Origin: Candidatus Leptovillus gracilis
GTDB taxonomy: Bacteria; Chloroflexota; Anaerolineae; Promineifilales; Promineifilaceae
NCBI GenBank assembly: GCA_016716065.1
Contig: JADJXA010000003.1
Location: 310,001 to 374,000 of the forward strand
Reading direction: 5' to 3'
DNA length: 64,000 bases
In this document: piece after piece, positions 26,037-33,552 of the stretch
How positions within the stretch are numbered: position 1 is the stretch's first letter
How the letters are laid out: each line of letters begins with the position of its first letter
Position numbers and translations under genes: made by a program
The notes under the pieces: model-generated
Databases searched by the model: none
The model's input: only the letters and a program-made list of their open reading frames with translations
What the model was told of the DNA's origin: nothing

Positions 26037-27732
26037 CAAAACCACGCACTCCTTTTTCTTTATGCAGCCGTTGAAAAACGGTTGCCCGGCGTTTTAATTC
26101 GGTATAAATCATTTTGCGTTTTTGGGGTGGAATGCCTCGCCTCATGGCAATGCGCTCTTCTAGCAAGAAACTGTTCATGTAGCCGGGAAACTCGAATGTG
26201 TCATTCGCCGGGTTCCAACGAAAAGTTTCCAAGAAGGAGAAACTTTCTGTATACGGGTCGTAGCCGATGATTTCATTGATGCTAAGAATACGGCGGGCCA
26301 TTTTTTTGTCGGCCAAACGCACGGCCGATTGCACGATGGCGACGTTGAGATTGTCTATATAGGTCTTGGGTACGTTGATGGGGTCGCCGGTGAGACGTTG
26401 GATAAGTTTTTCAACGGATGCGGCGTGGAAGGTAGACATAACGCCGTGGCCGGTCTGCATGGCCTGAAAGGCGATGCGCCCCTCTTCGCCACGAATCTCA
26501 CCGATGATGATGCGATCCGGCCGCTGCCGCAGCGCCGCTCTGAGTAGATCGAACATGCCCACGCTGCCCCCTGCGGACTCGCGCCCCATATCGCGGGTGA
26601 CTTCCCGAATCCAGTTTTTGTGGGGAACCATCACTTCAGGGGTGTCTTCAATGGTGATGATTTTGGCTTCCGGCAAAATGAAGGTGTTGATGGCGTTCAA
26701 CGTCGTCGTTTTGCCGGAGGCTGTGGCCCCGACAACAAAGACGTTCATCCCCTCCTCCATGATGAGCGAAAGGTAGGCGGCCATGGTGTAGTCCAGTGTG
26801 CCAAATTCGATGAGTTCCAGGATGCTGGTGGTGGAACCCCCAAATTTTCGGATGGTAAAGTTGCTGCCGCGTTTGGAGATTTCACGGCCGTAGACGATGT
26901 TAATACGTGACCCGTCCGGCAGCACGGCGTCCACAATAGGGTTGCGCACCGTGACCGGGCTTTTGATCCATTCGCCCAGCCAGACGGCGAAATCGTCGAG
27001 TTGGTCCAGGGTTTCAAAGTTGATGGTGGTTTGCAGGCTTTTGAAGATTTTGTGTTCAACAAAGATGGCCCCAATGCCGCTGCAACTGATGTCTTCTATG
27101 TAGGGGTCCAGCAGCAAGGGCTGCAAGGGTCCCAGCCCGACTTTGTCGCGTAGGACGCGGTAGCGCACGCCTTCCAGTTGTTGTGCGGTGACGTAAATAG
27201 GGTCGGTTTTGCTTTTTTTAGCGGCGGCTTTGGCTGAGGGGGTACGGCCGTTGCCATTTCCATTTACCTGCGGTGGCTCCGTTGTGCAAATCTGGTCAAG
27301 CAGCTTCAGCAATATCTGCTTCTTTTCTTCTTCGTTTATTACTTCCCCAATGTCTTCGGCCCATTCCACCAGACGTTCGTCAATCTTCAGCATCACCTCA
27401 TCCAGACTGACCATTACGGTCGGCTCAATTGAGACGTAGTGATCACGCGCCGCCACAGCGTCCGGGTAAATGTGAACATACAGACCGCCGTCAATGGGGT
27501 AAATAAGATTGCGCCGTTCCAACAGTTGCAGCTTGCGTGTCAGCTTGGGGTAATACATGGGAATCCCAATATCGCCCAAGGGAACCTGGTGCAAATAATC
27601 CGCCAGGAAATCCGCTTGTTCGCACGCATCGCGCAGCGGCGGCGGCAGCACCAGTTGCAGGCTGCACCCCACACCATGGTCGCACTGCGCGCCACCTGTC
27701 TGAAAGGGGAAAGGAAGGACTGATTGAGACAT
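25987..27732 (-). CDS. arlI: ArlI/FlaI-like secretion and motor ATPase
   Basis: A 581-residue AAA-type secretion ATPase. The N-terminal domain (about 1-150) is variable. The core has an N-domain with LGPLQPLLLDPYIEDISCSG, Walker A VVGATASGKTTTLN (about residue 332), the Asp box IITIEDTPEVMVPHKNW, Walker B ALRQRPDRIIIGEIRGEEG and the His box GVMSTFHAAS. The insertion before Walker A and the NIVYGREISKRGSNFTIRKF segment resemble FlaI/ArlI and archaeal GspE more than CpaF. ArlI powers both filament assembly and rotation in archaea. It is encoded between arlH and arlJ, the same order as in archaeal operons. The start at 27732 (MSQSVLPF) is preferred over an upstream in-frame ATG. Confidence 0.9.
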   Translation of the reverse strand: MSQSVLPFPFQTGGAQCDHGVGCSLQLVLPPPLRDACEQADFLADYLHQVPLGDIGIPMYYPKLTRKLQLLERRNLIYPIDGGLYVHIYPDAVAARDHYVSIEPTVMVSLDEVMLKIDERLVEWAEDIGEVINEEEKKQILLKLLDQICTTEPPQVNGNGNGRTPSAKAAAKKSKTDPIYVTAQQLEGVRYRVLRDKVGLGPLQPLLLDPYIEDISCSGIGAIFVEHKIFKSLQTTINFETLDQLDDFAVWLGEWIKSPVTVRNPIVDAVLPDGSRINIVYGREISKRGSNFTIRKFGGSTTSILELIEFGTLDYTMAAYLSLIMEEGMNVFVVGATASGKTTTLNAINTFILPEAKIITIEDTPEVMVPHKNWIREVTRDMGRESAGGSVGMFDLLRAALRQRPDRIIIGEIRGEEGRIAFQAMQTGHGVMSTFHAASVEKLIQRLTGDPINVPKTYIDNLNVAIVQSAVRLADKKMARRILSINEIIGYDPYTESFSFLETFRWNPANDTFEFPGYMNSFLLEERIAMRRGIPPQKRKMIYTELKRRATVFQRLHKEKGVRGFDDFFQILAEAHRQKLL

Positions 27733-27810
27733 AGTGTTTAGTCGTTTGGTTGAATAGCCGATTGGTTGAATAGTCAAGTAGTCGAGTTGCCATGACGACA
27801 GACTACCAGG

Positions 27811-28869
27811 CTACCCCTTTACTTTGCTCACCGGAATGACGCGCATGCCCCAGCCGGGTTCCACTTCAAAGCTGACAATGTTGCCAGTGGTTTTGTCTGC
27901 GCCACGAACTTTGGTGACTTCTAACGTTTTAACCAGTTTTTTGCCTACTTCCTCGGTGCGAAGCTGCAAATGAGCGTCGCACAACGAGCGAATGCGCACC
28001 AACAATTCGCTGTTGAGCGCGTGAGAATGCAAAATGAGGATGATGCTGCTGCCGCGCGCGCACAGCCGCTTGCATTCCTCAAAGAAACCTAATACCTCTT
28101 CAATGGTAGATTGACCGATAGCCAGTGTCAGCGAATCCACGATGATCATGTCGCGGCTGGTTTCCTGGCCCATGGCCTGAAGCAGCAGGCGGGGAGCGGC
28201 GTTGCCCAGTTGGGACAATTCCATCGGGTAGATGTGAATTTTGCCCAGGAGCAAATAGTCCAGAATGTCCAGGTCCAGGCTGCGCATTTGCTTCACCAGG
28301 CTTTTGACGTTGTTTTCGCTGGTAAACAGCGAGAGGGTGAAGTTGTCGTTGAGCGAGCCAAACATCATCTGCTGCGAAAGGACGGATTTGCCGGCCCCGG
28401 AACTGCCTTCGACGAGGGTGAGAGAACCGAGGGGAATGCCACCGCCCATTTTGCTGTCTAGCTCGCCATTGCCAGAGGAGATGACGGTTTTTTGTGGCCC
28501 TTTGCGGCCCAGGTATGGCAGGATTTTAGTGACCAGCGTGACGGCATCGAAGGGTTTGATCAGGTAATCGTCTACGGGCGATTCGTGGCCGATGGTGAGG
28601 CTGTCTAGCTCGCTTTCGTTGGCGAGCATGATGAGGGGGATTTCGGCCGTTTCGGGGTCGGCGCGCAGATAGCGGGCGACTTCTTCGCCGCCCATGCCGG
28701 GCAAAAATATGTCCAGCAGGATGAGGTCGGGTATTTCGGTCACGGCCGTTTTCAATCCCGCGCCATCGTCAATCGCAATCAACACCAGGTAGCCCTCTTC
28801 CTCCAGAAGACCCTGAATCCACTCCAACATCGGCACGTCGCCTTCGATGATCAAAATCTTCTGCGCCAT
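27811..28869 (-). CDS. arlH: ArlH/FlaH-like ATPase with N-terminal receiver domain
   Basis: A 352-residue two-domain protein. Residues 1-122 are a response-regulator receiver: ILIIEGDVPMLEW replaces the usual acidic pair region, the phospho-acceptor is in LILLDIFLPGMGGEE (about Asp 54), and the conserved Lys is in YLIKPFDA. Residues 128-352 are a RecA/KaiC-fold ATPase of the ArlH type: Walker A LVEGSSGAGKSVLSQQM, Walker B MIIVDSLTLAIG, and an SSIILILHSHAL strand. In archaea ArlH binds ATP, interacts with ArlI and is part of the motor complex; it has no receiver. The gene starts one base after the receiver gene at 28871, so it is coupled to it. A direct phosphorylation input on the motor is inferred. 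Confidence 0.88.
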   Translation of the reverse strand: MAQKILIIEGDVPMLEWIQGLLEEEGYLVLIAIDDGAGLKTAVTEIPDLILLDIFLPGMGGEEVARYLRADPETAEIPLIMLANESELDSLTIGHESPVDDYLIKPFDAVTLVTKILPYLGRKGPQKTVISSGNGELDSKMGGGIPLGSLTLVEGSSGAGKSVLSQQMMFGSLNDNFTLSLFTSENNVKSLVKQMRSLDLDILDYLLLGKIHIYPMELSQLGNAAPRLLLQAMGQETSRDMIIVDSLTLAIGQSTIEEVLGFFEECKRLCARGSSIILILHSHALNSELLVRIRSLCDAHLQLRTEEVGKKLVKTLEVTKVRGADKTTGNIVSFEVEPGWGMRVIPVSKVKG

Positions 28870-28870
28870 G

Positions 28871-29296
28871 TCAATTTCCGCCGCTCCAGATTAACGAACG
28901 CACCCGTTCCACCAAAACGGCCGCTTTCACCGGCTTGGTCAGAAAATCTGATGCGCCGACACGGTAGCCCTGTAGCTGGTCGCGCACCCGTTGGGCAAAA
29001 TCTACCGGGTCGGTGGCCGGCTTGTCTATCGCGCCGCGAGCAGAGAGCATGAGGATGGTAAGAACGGCCGTTTCCGGGTCCTCACGCAACCGGCGACATA
29101 CCTGAAAACCATCCAATCCCGGCATCATAATGTCCAAAATCACCAGGTCCGGCTTCAAGTCGCGGGCTTTGGCTATGCCATCATGCCCGTTGTACGCCGT
29201 GAACACCTCATAACCATGCCTTTGCAGCACCCGTTCCACGATGTGCAGGGTCAACGGATCGTCGTCTATCGCCAGGATACGATGCGGCCGATTCAT
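28871..29296 (-). CDS. Single-domain response regulator
   Basis: A 141-residue stand-alone receiver from the ATG at 29296 (MNRPHRILAIDDDPLTLHIV). It has the Asp pair IDDD, the phospho-acceptor in LVILDIMMPGLDG, and the Lys in DFLTKPV. About 12 extra residues lie between beta-4 (ILMLSAR) and the GASDFLTKPV segment, a feature shared with the receiver at 29709-30152. The start overlaps the end of the Hpt gene by 4 bases. With no output domain it should act by protein contact, like CheY. Confidence 0.85.
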   Translation of the reverse strand: MNRPHRILAIDDDPLTLHIVERVLQRHGYEVFTAYNGHDGIAKARDLKPDLVILDIMMPGLDGFQVCRRLREDPETAVLTILMLSARGAIDKPATDPVDFAQRVRDQLQGYRVGASDFLTKPVKAAVLVERVRSLIWSGGN

Positions 29297-29703
29297 TGGT
29301 CCTCGTCGCAGGCGAGCAATGTCTGGGTCCGCAAGACCCACCCAGGCTGCTCGAAAAAGAAAACAATACGGCCAATTTCGGCCGTCAGGTCAATCAGACG
29401 TTCAGCCGCGCCTTCCAGTCTGGACTGCATCCCCATCAGCTCGATTTCATACGCCAGCTTATAGGCGCGCCAACTGCCGATGTTGCCCAGGCTGCACTTC
29501 AAGCGGTGGGACCTGGCTTTGGTTTCGGCAGCGTCGCCGACCACAATGGCTTGCCCCAACGCCGTCAGTTGAGACGGGTAATCTTCCAGAAACAGGGCGA
29601 TAATCTCCTGCAACAGCTCCATGTCTCCGTCTACAATGTCGTGGGCATAAGTCAGGTCAATCGGACTGCAATCCGTTCGTTCTGCTTGTAATTGAGTCAT
29701 CAT
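29293..29703 (-). CDS. Histidine phosphotransfer (Hpt) domain protein
   Basis: A 136-residue four-helix Hpt protein. The phosphorylatable His is in KARSHRLKCSLGNIGSW (about residue 63). Before it is the family-typical LLQEIIALFLEDYPSQL helix, after it AYKLAYEIELMGMQ. The start at 29703 has GAGGAAA just upstream and lies 6 bases beyond the stop of the upstream receiver gene. The reading frame could extend further upstream but only into that receiver gene. Placed between two receivers, it is likely the middle step of a phosphorelay. Confidence 0.85.
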   Translation of the reverse strand: MMTQLQAERTDCSPIDLTYAHDIVDGDMELLQEIIALFLEDYPSQLTALGQAIVVGDAAETKARSHRLKCSLGNIGSWRAYKLAYEIELMGMQSRLEGAAERLIDLTAEIGRIVFFFEQPGWVLRTQTLLACDEDQ

Positions 29704-29708
29704 TTTCC

Positions 29709-30152
29709 TCATCCCGGACATGCCAGGTGCGGCGTATCCAATGTCACATGTTTGATCCGGTCCAGCAGCGTTTGGGGCCGCACCGGTTTTGTCAGGAAGT
29801 CGTTGGCGCCAGCGGCAAATGCGCGCTGGCGATACTGGTGGACGGCTTCGGCGTGTTCCTCTGTGCTGTCGGCCAGCGGCCCGCCGGCAGAGCCAAGGGA
29901 CGTAATGATGAGAACGGGCGTAGCGGCCGTTTCCGGGTGACGGCGCAGGTGGTGGCACACTTCGTAGCCGTCCATGCGCGGCATCATCACATCCAGCACC
30001 AGCAAGTCTGGCCGCAACGTCAGGGCCTTTTCCAGGCCATCCTGGCCGTCAACGGCCGTATCCACCTGATATCCGCATTTTCGCAGCGCCCGCGCCAACA
30101 AACGGACCAGCATTTCGTCGTCGTCTACCAATAAAATGTGATGAAGAGCCAT
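29709..30152 (-). CDS. Single-domain response regulator
   Basis: A 147-residue stand-alone receiver from the ATG at 30152 (MALHHILLVDDDEMLVRLLA). The phospho-acceptor lies in LLVLDVMMPRMDG and the Lys in DFLTKPVRP. Between LIITSLG and AAGANDFLTKPV there is an insertion of about a dozen residues compared with CheY (ADSTEEHAEAVHQYRQ), like the receiver at 28871-29296. These two therefore form a related pair. No output domain follows. It is encoded downstream of the ArlF/G-like genes and upstream of the Hpt gene on the same strand. Confidence 0.85.
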   Translation of the reverse strand: MALHHILLVDDDEMLVRLLARALRKCGYQVDTAVDGQDGLEKALTLRPDLLVLDVMMPRMDGYEVCHHLRRHPETAATPVLIITSLGSAGGPLADSTEEHAEAVHQYRQRAFAAGANDFLTKPVRPQTLLDRIKHVTLDTPHLACPG

Positions 30153-30207
30153 CTTAATTCTCGGAAGCGTCAGGCCAGGCGCGTTGCCGCGCCCGACGCC
30201 TGACAGA

Positions 30208-30738
30208 TCAGCGCGTGAATTGCATACTGATGCCCACGCCATTGGCGGTGGTGATGGTTGCCATGTTGGTGGAATTTGGGCCTACCGGCGGCAATATGCG
30301 CAAACGTACTAATAATTCTTCGCCAGGATTCCAAATTCCTGGCTCAAACACTTCACCTTCGGCCGTGGCTGCATCCTGATAAATGCCGACAATGCTCCAT
30401 TCGCCATCCACCGGATCACCCTGGTCTGCATATGAAAACCAGTCAATGTAGTAATCGCCGGGCGCTGAATAATGCTGCACAATCACATCCCAGGCAGCAA
30501 AATCGGTCAGGCGGGTATCGCCCTCATTGCGCAGCGTTAGCTCAATGACCGCGCCGGAGCTTTTGGCCTCCGCCATAACCGGCGCCAGGTCGGTGTGGTA
30601 TTGATCACTCAGGCGTGTCTGCATTTCTTGCCAGGCCAGGCGCAGCGTTTCTTGAGCATTCAGATAACCGGTAAAAATGGTCAGGGCGGCGAACAAGATA
30701 AGCGTCAGAACAATAAAGGCAGTCAGGATTGTTTCCAT
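30208..30738 (-). CDS. ArlF/ArlG-like archaellum stator-type protein
   Basis: A 176-residue protein with an uncleaved-looking N-terminal membrane helix (ILTAFIVLTLILFAALTIFT), a short helix, and a beta-sandwich domain (IELTLRNEGDTRLTDFAAWD ... NPGEELLVRLRILPP). In archaea ArlF and ArlG have this architecture: an archaellin-like helix plus an immunoglobulin-like fold that anchors the motor in the S-layer or pseudoperiplasm. Position after the second such gene and before arlH matches archaeal arlF/arlG order. I cannot decide between ArlF and ArlG. GGATGA precedes the start. Confidence 0.65.
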   Translation of the reverse strand: METILTAFIVLTLILFAALTIFTGYLNAQETLRLAWQEMQTRLSDQYHTDLAPVMAEAKSSGAVIELTLRNEGDTRLTDFAAWDVIVQHYSAPGDYYIDWFSYADQGDPVDGEWSIVGIYQDAATAEGEVFEPGIWNPGEELLVRLRILPPVGPNSTNMATITTANGVGISMQFTR

Positions 30739-30757
30739 AAACGTCTATCATCCAGGT

Positions 30758-31267
30758 TTACATGCTAAAAAAGTATTCGGCGTCTACGCCATTGGGGGTG
30801 ATGACTTTAAGGAAGTAACGGCCGTTTCCCAAAGGCACGCCATAATGCACAGTAATCTTCAGCGTGGTGGTTGGCGTCCATTGGCTGCCATTTTCCACTT
30901 GCCAGGTCCAATAAGGGTAGCCGCTGGCCTTGCTGTGGTGGGGAATGCGGTTAAACGCCCCCTCTGGACCAAAAAAGACGTCCGTTTGTTCCAAAGCGAC
31001 CATGCGCGTTTCGCCTACATTTTTCACCCAGGCAAACACATTAAAGTTGCCATCGCCGTTGGTGTCTTGCCACCATCCCCTGCTGTCTAGTTCGCCAACG
31101 CTGTGGACAATGGTGATCTGGCTGCGTAACTTTTCATCGGCGCGGCTGGTCATGCTGGTCATGGCATCGTTGCTTTCAATAATGGCCGGATAAGCGGCGT
31201 GGAACAGGAGAACACCCATCACCATACTGATGACAATGAGCATTGTGGTCATGATTGCTTTATCCAT
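30758..31267 (-). CDS. ArlG/ArlF-like archaellum stator-type protein
   Basis: A 169-residue protein with an N-terminal membrane helix starting almost at residue 1 (IMTTMLIVISMVMGVLLFHA) and a beta-rich domain (NVFAWVKNVGETRMVALEQT, TLKITVHYGVPLGNGRYFLK). The VWVKNVG-type strand resembles archaeal ArlG/FlaG. It is followed after 19 bases by the 30208-30738 gene, a second protein of the same architecture but low sequence similarity, as expected for an ArlF/ArlG pair. AAAGGG lies upstream of the ATG at 31267. Confidence 0.68.
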   Translation of the reverse strand: MDKAIMTTMLIVISMVMGVLLFHAAYPAIIESNDAMTSMTSRADEKLRSQITIVHSVGELDSRGWWQDTNGDGNFNVFAWVKNVGETRMVALEQTDVFFGPEGAFNRIPHHSKASGYPYWTWQVENGSQWTPTTTLKITVHYGVPLGNGRYFLKVITPNGVDAEYFFSM

Positions 31268-31309
31268 GTGAACCCTTTGGTCTCTTTACAGCCGGGCTTC
31301 AAGCGCCTG

Positions 31310-31909
31310 TCAGGCTGATTTTGGCTTTAATAGTTGACTGAGTTGATGCAGGAGAACGGCCGTTTCCGCGGCGTCAGTCCCTTCATTCTCGTCACACAGG
31401 GTAATCAGTTGCTGCAACGTGTCGTAAACCTCACGGGGTACCGTGCCGGTAGCTGCGCGCAGGTCCAATAGTTTCTGGGTCCGTTTTGCGCCAATCTTGA
31501 CCACGCTGTCACTCACCCACTCCACCAGACCGGCAAAAATCTCGTCATCGCTCATGGGGTTGGCGGCGGGTGCGGGAGCAGGAGCGGTGATGATGGGCGC
31601 AGCAATGGTTGGTTCCGCGGGCGGCTGATTGGATTGTCGCAAATCGGCCAGAGAAACCTGGCGCACCTTCAACCCACCCGCGGCCTCGTTCGAAAATGAA
31701 GCCTCTGGCCGCAGCCCATTGCCGCCACCTGACCGGCCCGTTTCCCTCGACGTTGCATTGTTCTCTTCAAAGGAATCGTCTTCTGTGCGGAGCGCCGGAT
31801 GGTAATGAACGAGGATTTGTTCTTGAATGTCCAATAACGTCTTTTGAACCTGATTCTTCAAAATCTTCATTTCCTGTTCCAGAGACTTCACTCTTTGTTC
31901 GATGTCCAT
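31310..31909 (-). CDS. ArlC/D/E-like protein
   Basis: A 199-residue cytoplasmic protein. An N-terminal coiled coil (IEQRVKSLEQEMKILKNQVQ) and a disordered Pro/Ala linker (about 60-130) lead to a C-terminal helical domain, VEWVSDSVVKIGAKRTQKLL then DLRAATGTVPREVYDTLQQL. That domain follows the pattern of archaeal ArlD/E (LEW...V.K.G......L.YY...GW...V...L). In archaea ArlC/D/E form the motor ring that receives chemotaxis signals via CheF. Position directly after archaellin is the archaeal gene order. The match is a motif-level judgement and needs a profile search. AAGGAG precedes the ATG. Confidence 0.55.
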   Translation of the reverse strand: MDIEQRVKSLEQEMKILKNQVQKTLLDIQEQILVHYHPALRTEDDSFEENNATSRETGRSGGGNGLRPEASFSNEAAGGLKVRQVSLADLRQSNQPPAEPTIAAPIITAPAPAPAANPMSDDEIFAGLVEWVSDSVVKIGAKRTQKLLDLRAATGTVPREVYDTLQQLITLCDENEGTDAAETAVLLHQLSQLLKPKSA

Positions 31910-31929
31910 CAGACTGCTCCTTTTGTGGC

Positions 31930-31967
31930 AACAGTTAAGCCGGACTTGTAAGTCCGGCTCGACTGTT
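31930..31967. terminator. Hairpin between archaellin and downstream genes
   Basis: A perfect 10-bp stem AGCCGGACTT/AAGTCCGGCT (31938-31947, 31950-31959) with a 2-base loop is extended by an outer AACAGT/ACTGTT pair. No T-run follows on the minus strand, so it may be an attenuator or an RNA-stabilising structure. It would help make archaellin mRNA more abundant than that of the motor genes, which is inference. Confidence 0.6.
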
Positions 31968-31992
31968 CACTCATTTTTTTAACCGTGATTTG

Positions 31993-32580
31993 TTATTTCA
32001 AGTCCATCACCATGTCGAAGTACGCCGGGGAGGTGCGTTGTACGCTGAGCGCCGCGCCCTTGGGCGGTTTCATTTCTATCGCGAACTGCGTGTTGATGCT
32101 CAGGGCGTTGGTCAGGCCGCTCAAGTCCAGGGTAATCTCTACCAGTTCGCCCTTGTCCAACAGTTCGTCACCATCATGGCTGACAATCCATTCCGTTTCC
32201 CAGGGCAAATCATTTACAAACTGCACCGCGTCTACGTAATTCACTACCATCACCGGAGTCGTCGTGTTCAGGTCCAGAGGTTCGCCGCCCACCACGTTAC
32301 CGACCGTGAAGACCAGCGTGCCCATTTCTGCGCCCGTCGTGCCGCTAACGGTAGCCGTGGCGATGAGGGAACCTTTCACTTCCATCGAAGACTGCACTTC
32401 GCCTAAACCGGAGTAGACGGCTTCTTTACCGCGCTCGGTGGAGAATGTACCGGCTGACAGGATGGTAAAGGCGAAAACGGAGGCGACCACGATAAAGGCG
32501 ATCAAGATGATGGCTGTTTCCAGAGCGGTGATACCGCTTTCATCCCGACCTAATTTTTTCCAAAAATTGTTGCTGTTCAT
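31993..32580 (-). CDS. arlB: Archaellin-like filament protein
   Basis: A 195-residue protein from the ATG at 32580 (AAGGAG six bases upstream). A basic, positively charged class III signal (NNFWKKLGRDESG) is followed by the hydrophobic assembly helix ITALETAIILIAFIVVASVF. Cleavage is expected between Gly and Ile. Next comes the archaellin-type segment AGTFSTERGKEAVYSGLGEV and a beta domain (TLVFTVGNVVGGEPLDL ... TPVMVVNYVDA) like that of archaellins. The mature protein has Glu at position 5, as in type IV pilins. It is the first gene of the cluster, as arlB is in archaea, and the only filament-type gene seen. Confidence 0.85.
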   Translation of the reverse strand: MNSNNFWKKLGRDESGITALETAIILIAFIVVASVFAFTILSAGTFSTERGKEAVYSGLGEVQSSMEVKGSLIATATVSGTTGAEMGTLVFTVGNVVGGEPLDLNTTTPVMVVNYVDAVQFVNDLPWETEWIVSHDGDELLDKGELVEITLDLSGLTNALSINTQFAIEMKPPKGAALSVQRTSPAYFDMVMDLK

Positions 32581-32747
32581 TTTTTTGCTCCTTATGCAAG
32601 ATATGAATGTTGTTTTTTCTCGGCGCGCTGCGGATTCGATTTTTTTGCATTGCACCGTTTTTGTTCGATGTCCTTACTGTACAACAGACTTATCTTGCGG
32701 AGCGTGGGCTTGGCGCGAGCCTTGCGTGAGGCTTGCGTGAGGGCCAC

Positions 32748-32780
32748 AGATTGGTCCAATCTCGGAGATTGGACCAATCT
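32748..32780. promoter_or_regulatory. Twin 15-bp palindromes upstream of the archaellin gene
   Basis: AGATTGGTCCAATCT (32748-32762) and AGATTGGACCAATCT (32766-32780) are separated by 3 bases. Each is nearly self-complementary and together they form a perfect 15-bp inverted repeat. They lie between the OmpR-type regulator stop and the archaellin start. They could be a terminator hairpin or tandem operator sites. Confidence 0.65.
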
Positions 32781-32804
32781 TGTTCGGTCTTTTGTTCCCT
32801 CTGT

Positions 32805-33527
32805 TCATTCGGGTACCAACATGTAACCGAGGCGCGAGACCGTGCGAATGAGCGACGGCCGTTCCGCGTCTGGTTCTATCTTCAGGCGCAAATTTTTAAT
32901 GTGCCAGCGCACCAGGCTGGGATCGGCCGTGCCGGGTGGGTAAGCCCACACTTCCACCAACAAATCCTGGCTGGAAAACGGCCGTTTCGGATGTGTCATC
33001 AGGTGGTACAGCAGCTCAAACTCGGCCGGCGTTAGCTGCACCGTGTCCTTGTTGTCGCGGCGTACCCAACAGGCCTGCAAATGCAGCGTCAGCGGCCCCA
33101 CCGTTAACTCTTGCGTGTCGGCCGCCGCGGGCTGCTGCCGGGTCGCCTCGCGGCGGCGCAGCAAGGCGCGCACCCGCGCCTTTAGCTCTTTCGATTGGAA
33201 CGGCTTATCCAGATAATCATCCGCGCCCAAGTCCAGGCCGGTCACGTGGTCGTCCACGCTGTCCAGTGACGTGAGGAAAAGAATGGGCACGTAACGCAGC
33301 GCCGGATCCGTGTCCAGGCGCAGGCGGCGGCACATTTCCAGGCCGTCCATCCAGGGCATATTTACGTCCAACACAATGAGGTCCGGCTGCATCTGGTGGG
33401 CGGTTTGCAGCCCTTCCAGCCCATTGTGCGCCGTCAATACCTCATACCCATCTTGCGATAGAACCAGCCGCAAACTCCGGACCAATTCCGTGTCGTCGTC
33501 AACCAGTAAAATCCGTGATGGGGTCAT
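32805..33527 (-). CDS. OmpR/PhoB-type response regulator
   Basis: A 240-residue regulator. The receiver (1-120) has ILLVDDDTELVRSL, the phospho-acceptor in LIVLDVNMPWMDG and the Lys in DYLDKPFQ. A winged-helix DNA-binding domain follows (about 140-240: LTPAEFELLYHLMTHPKRPF ... VRWHIKNLRLKIEPD ... RTVSRLGYMLVPE). It lies 25 bases after the receiver-kinase at 33553, so kinase and regulator are co-transcribed. It is the last gene before the twin palindromes and the archaellin gene, and is the best local candidate for controlling that promoter. Confidence 0.92.
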   Translation of the reverse strand: MTPSRILLVDDDTELVRSLRLVLSQDGYEVLTAHNGLEGLQTAHQMQPDLIVLDVNMPWMDGLEMCRRLRLDTDPALRYVPILFLTSLDSVDDHVTGLDLGADDYLDKPFQSKELKARVRALLRRREATRQQPAAADTQELTVGPLTLHLQACWVRRDNKDTVQLTPAEFELLYHLMTHPKRPFSSQDLLVEVWAYPPGTADPSLVRWHIKNLRLKIEPDAERPSLIRTVSRLGYMLVPE

Positions 33528-33552
33528 CTAATCTCCTCGTAGCAAAACTTTT

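Noticed and set aside
19516..32580. Interpretation as a Tad or type IVa pilus locus
   Set aside because: The KaiC-type ArlH, the archaellin-like filament protein and the ArlF/G-like pair are not Tad or T4aP components, and gene order follows arl operons. PilN/PilO-like genes are noted as an addition.
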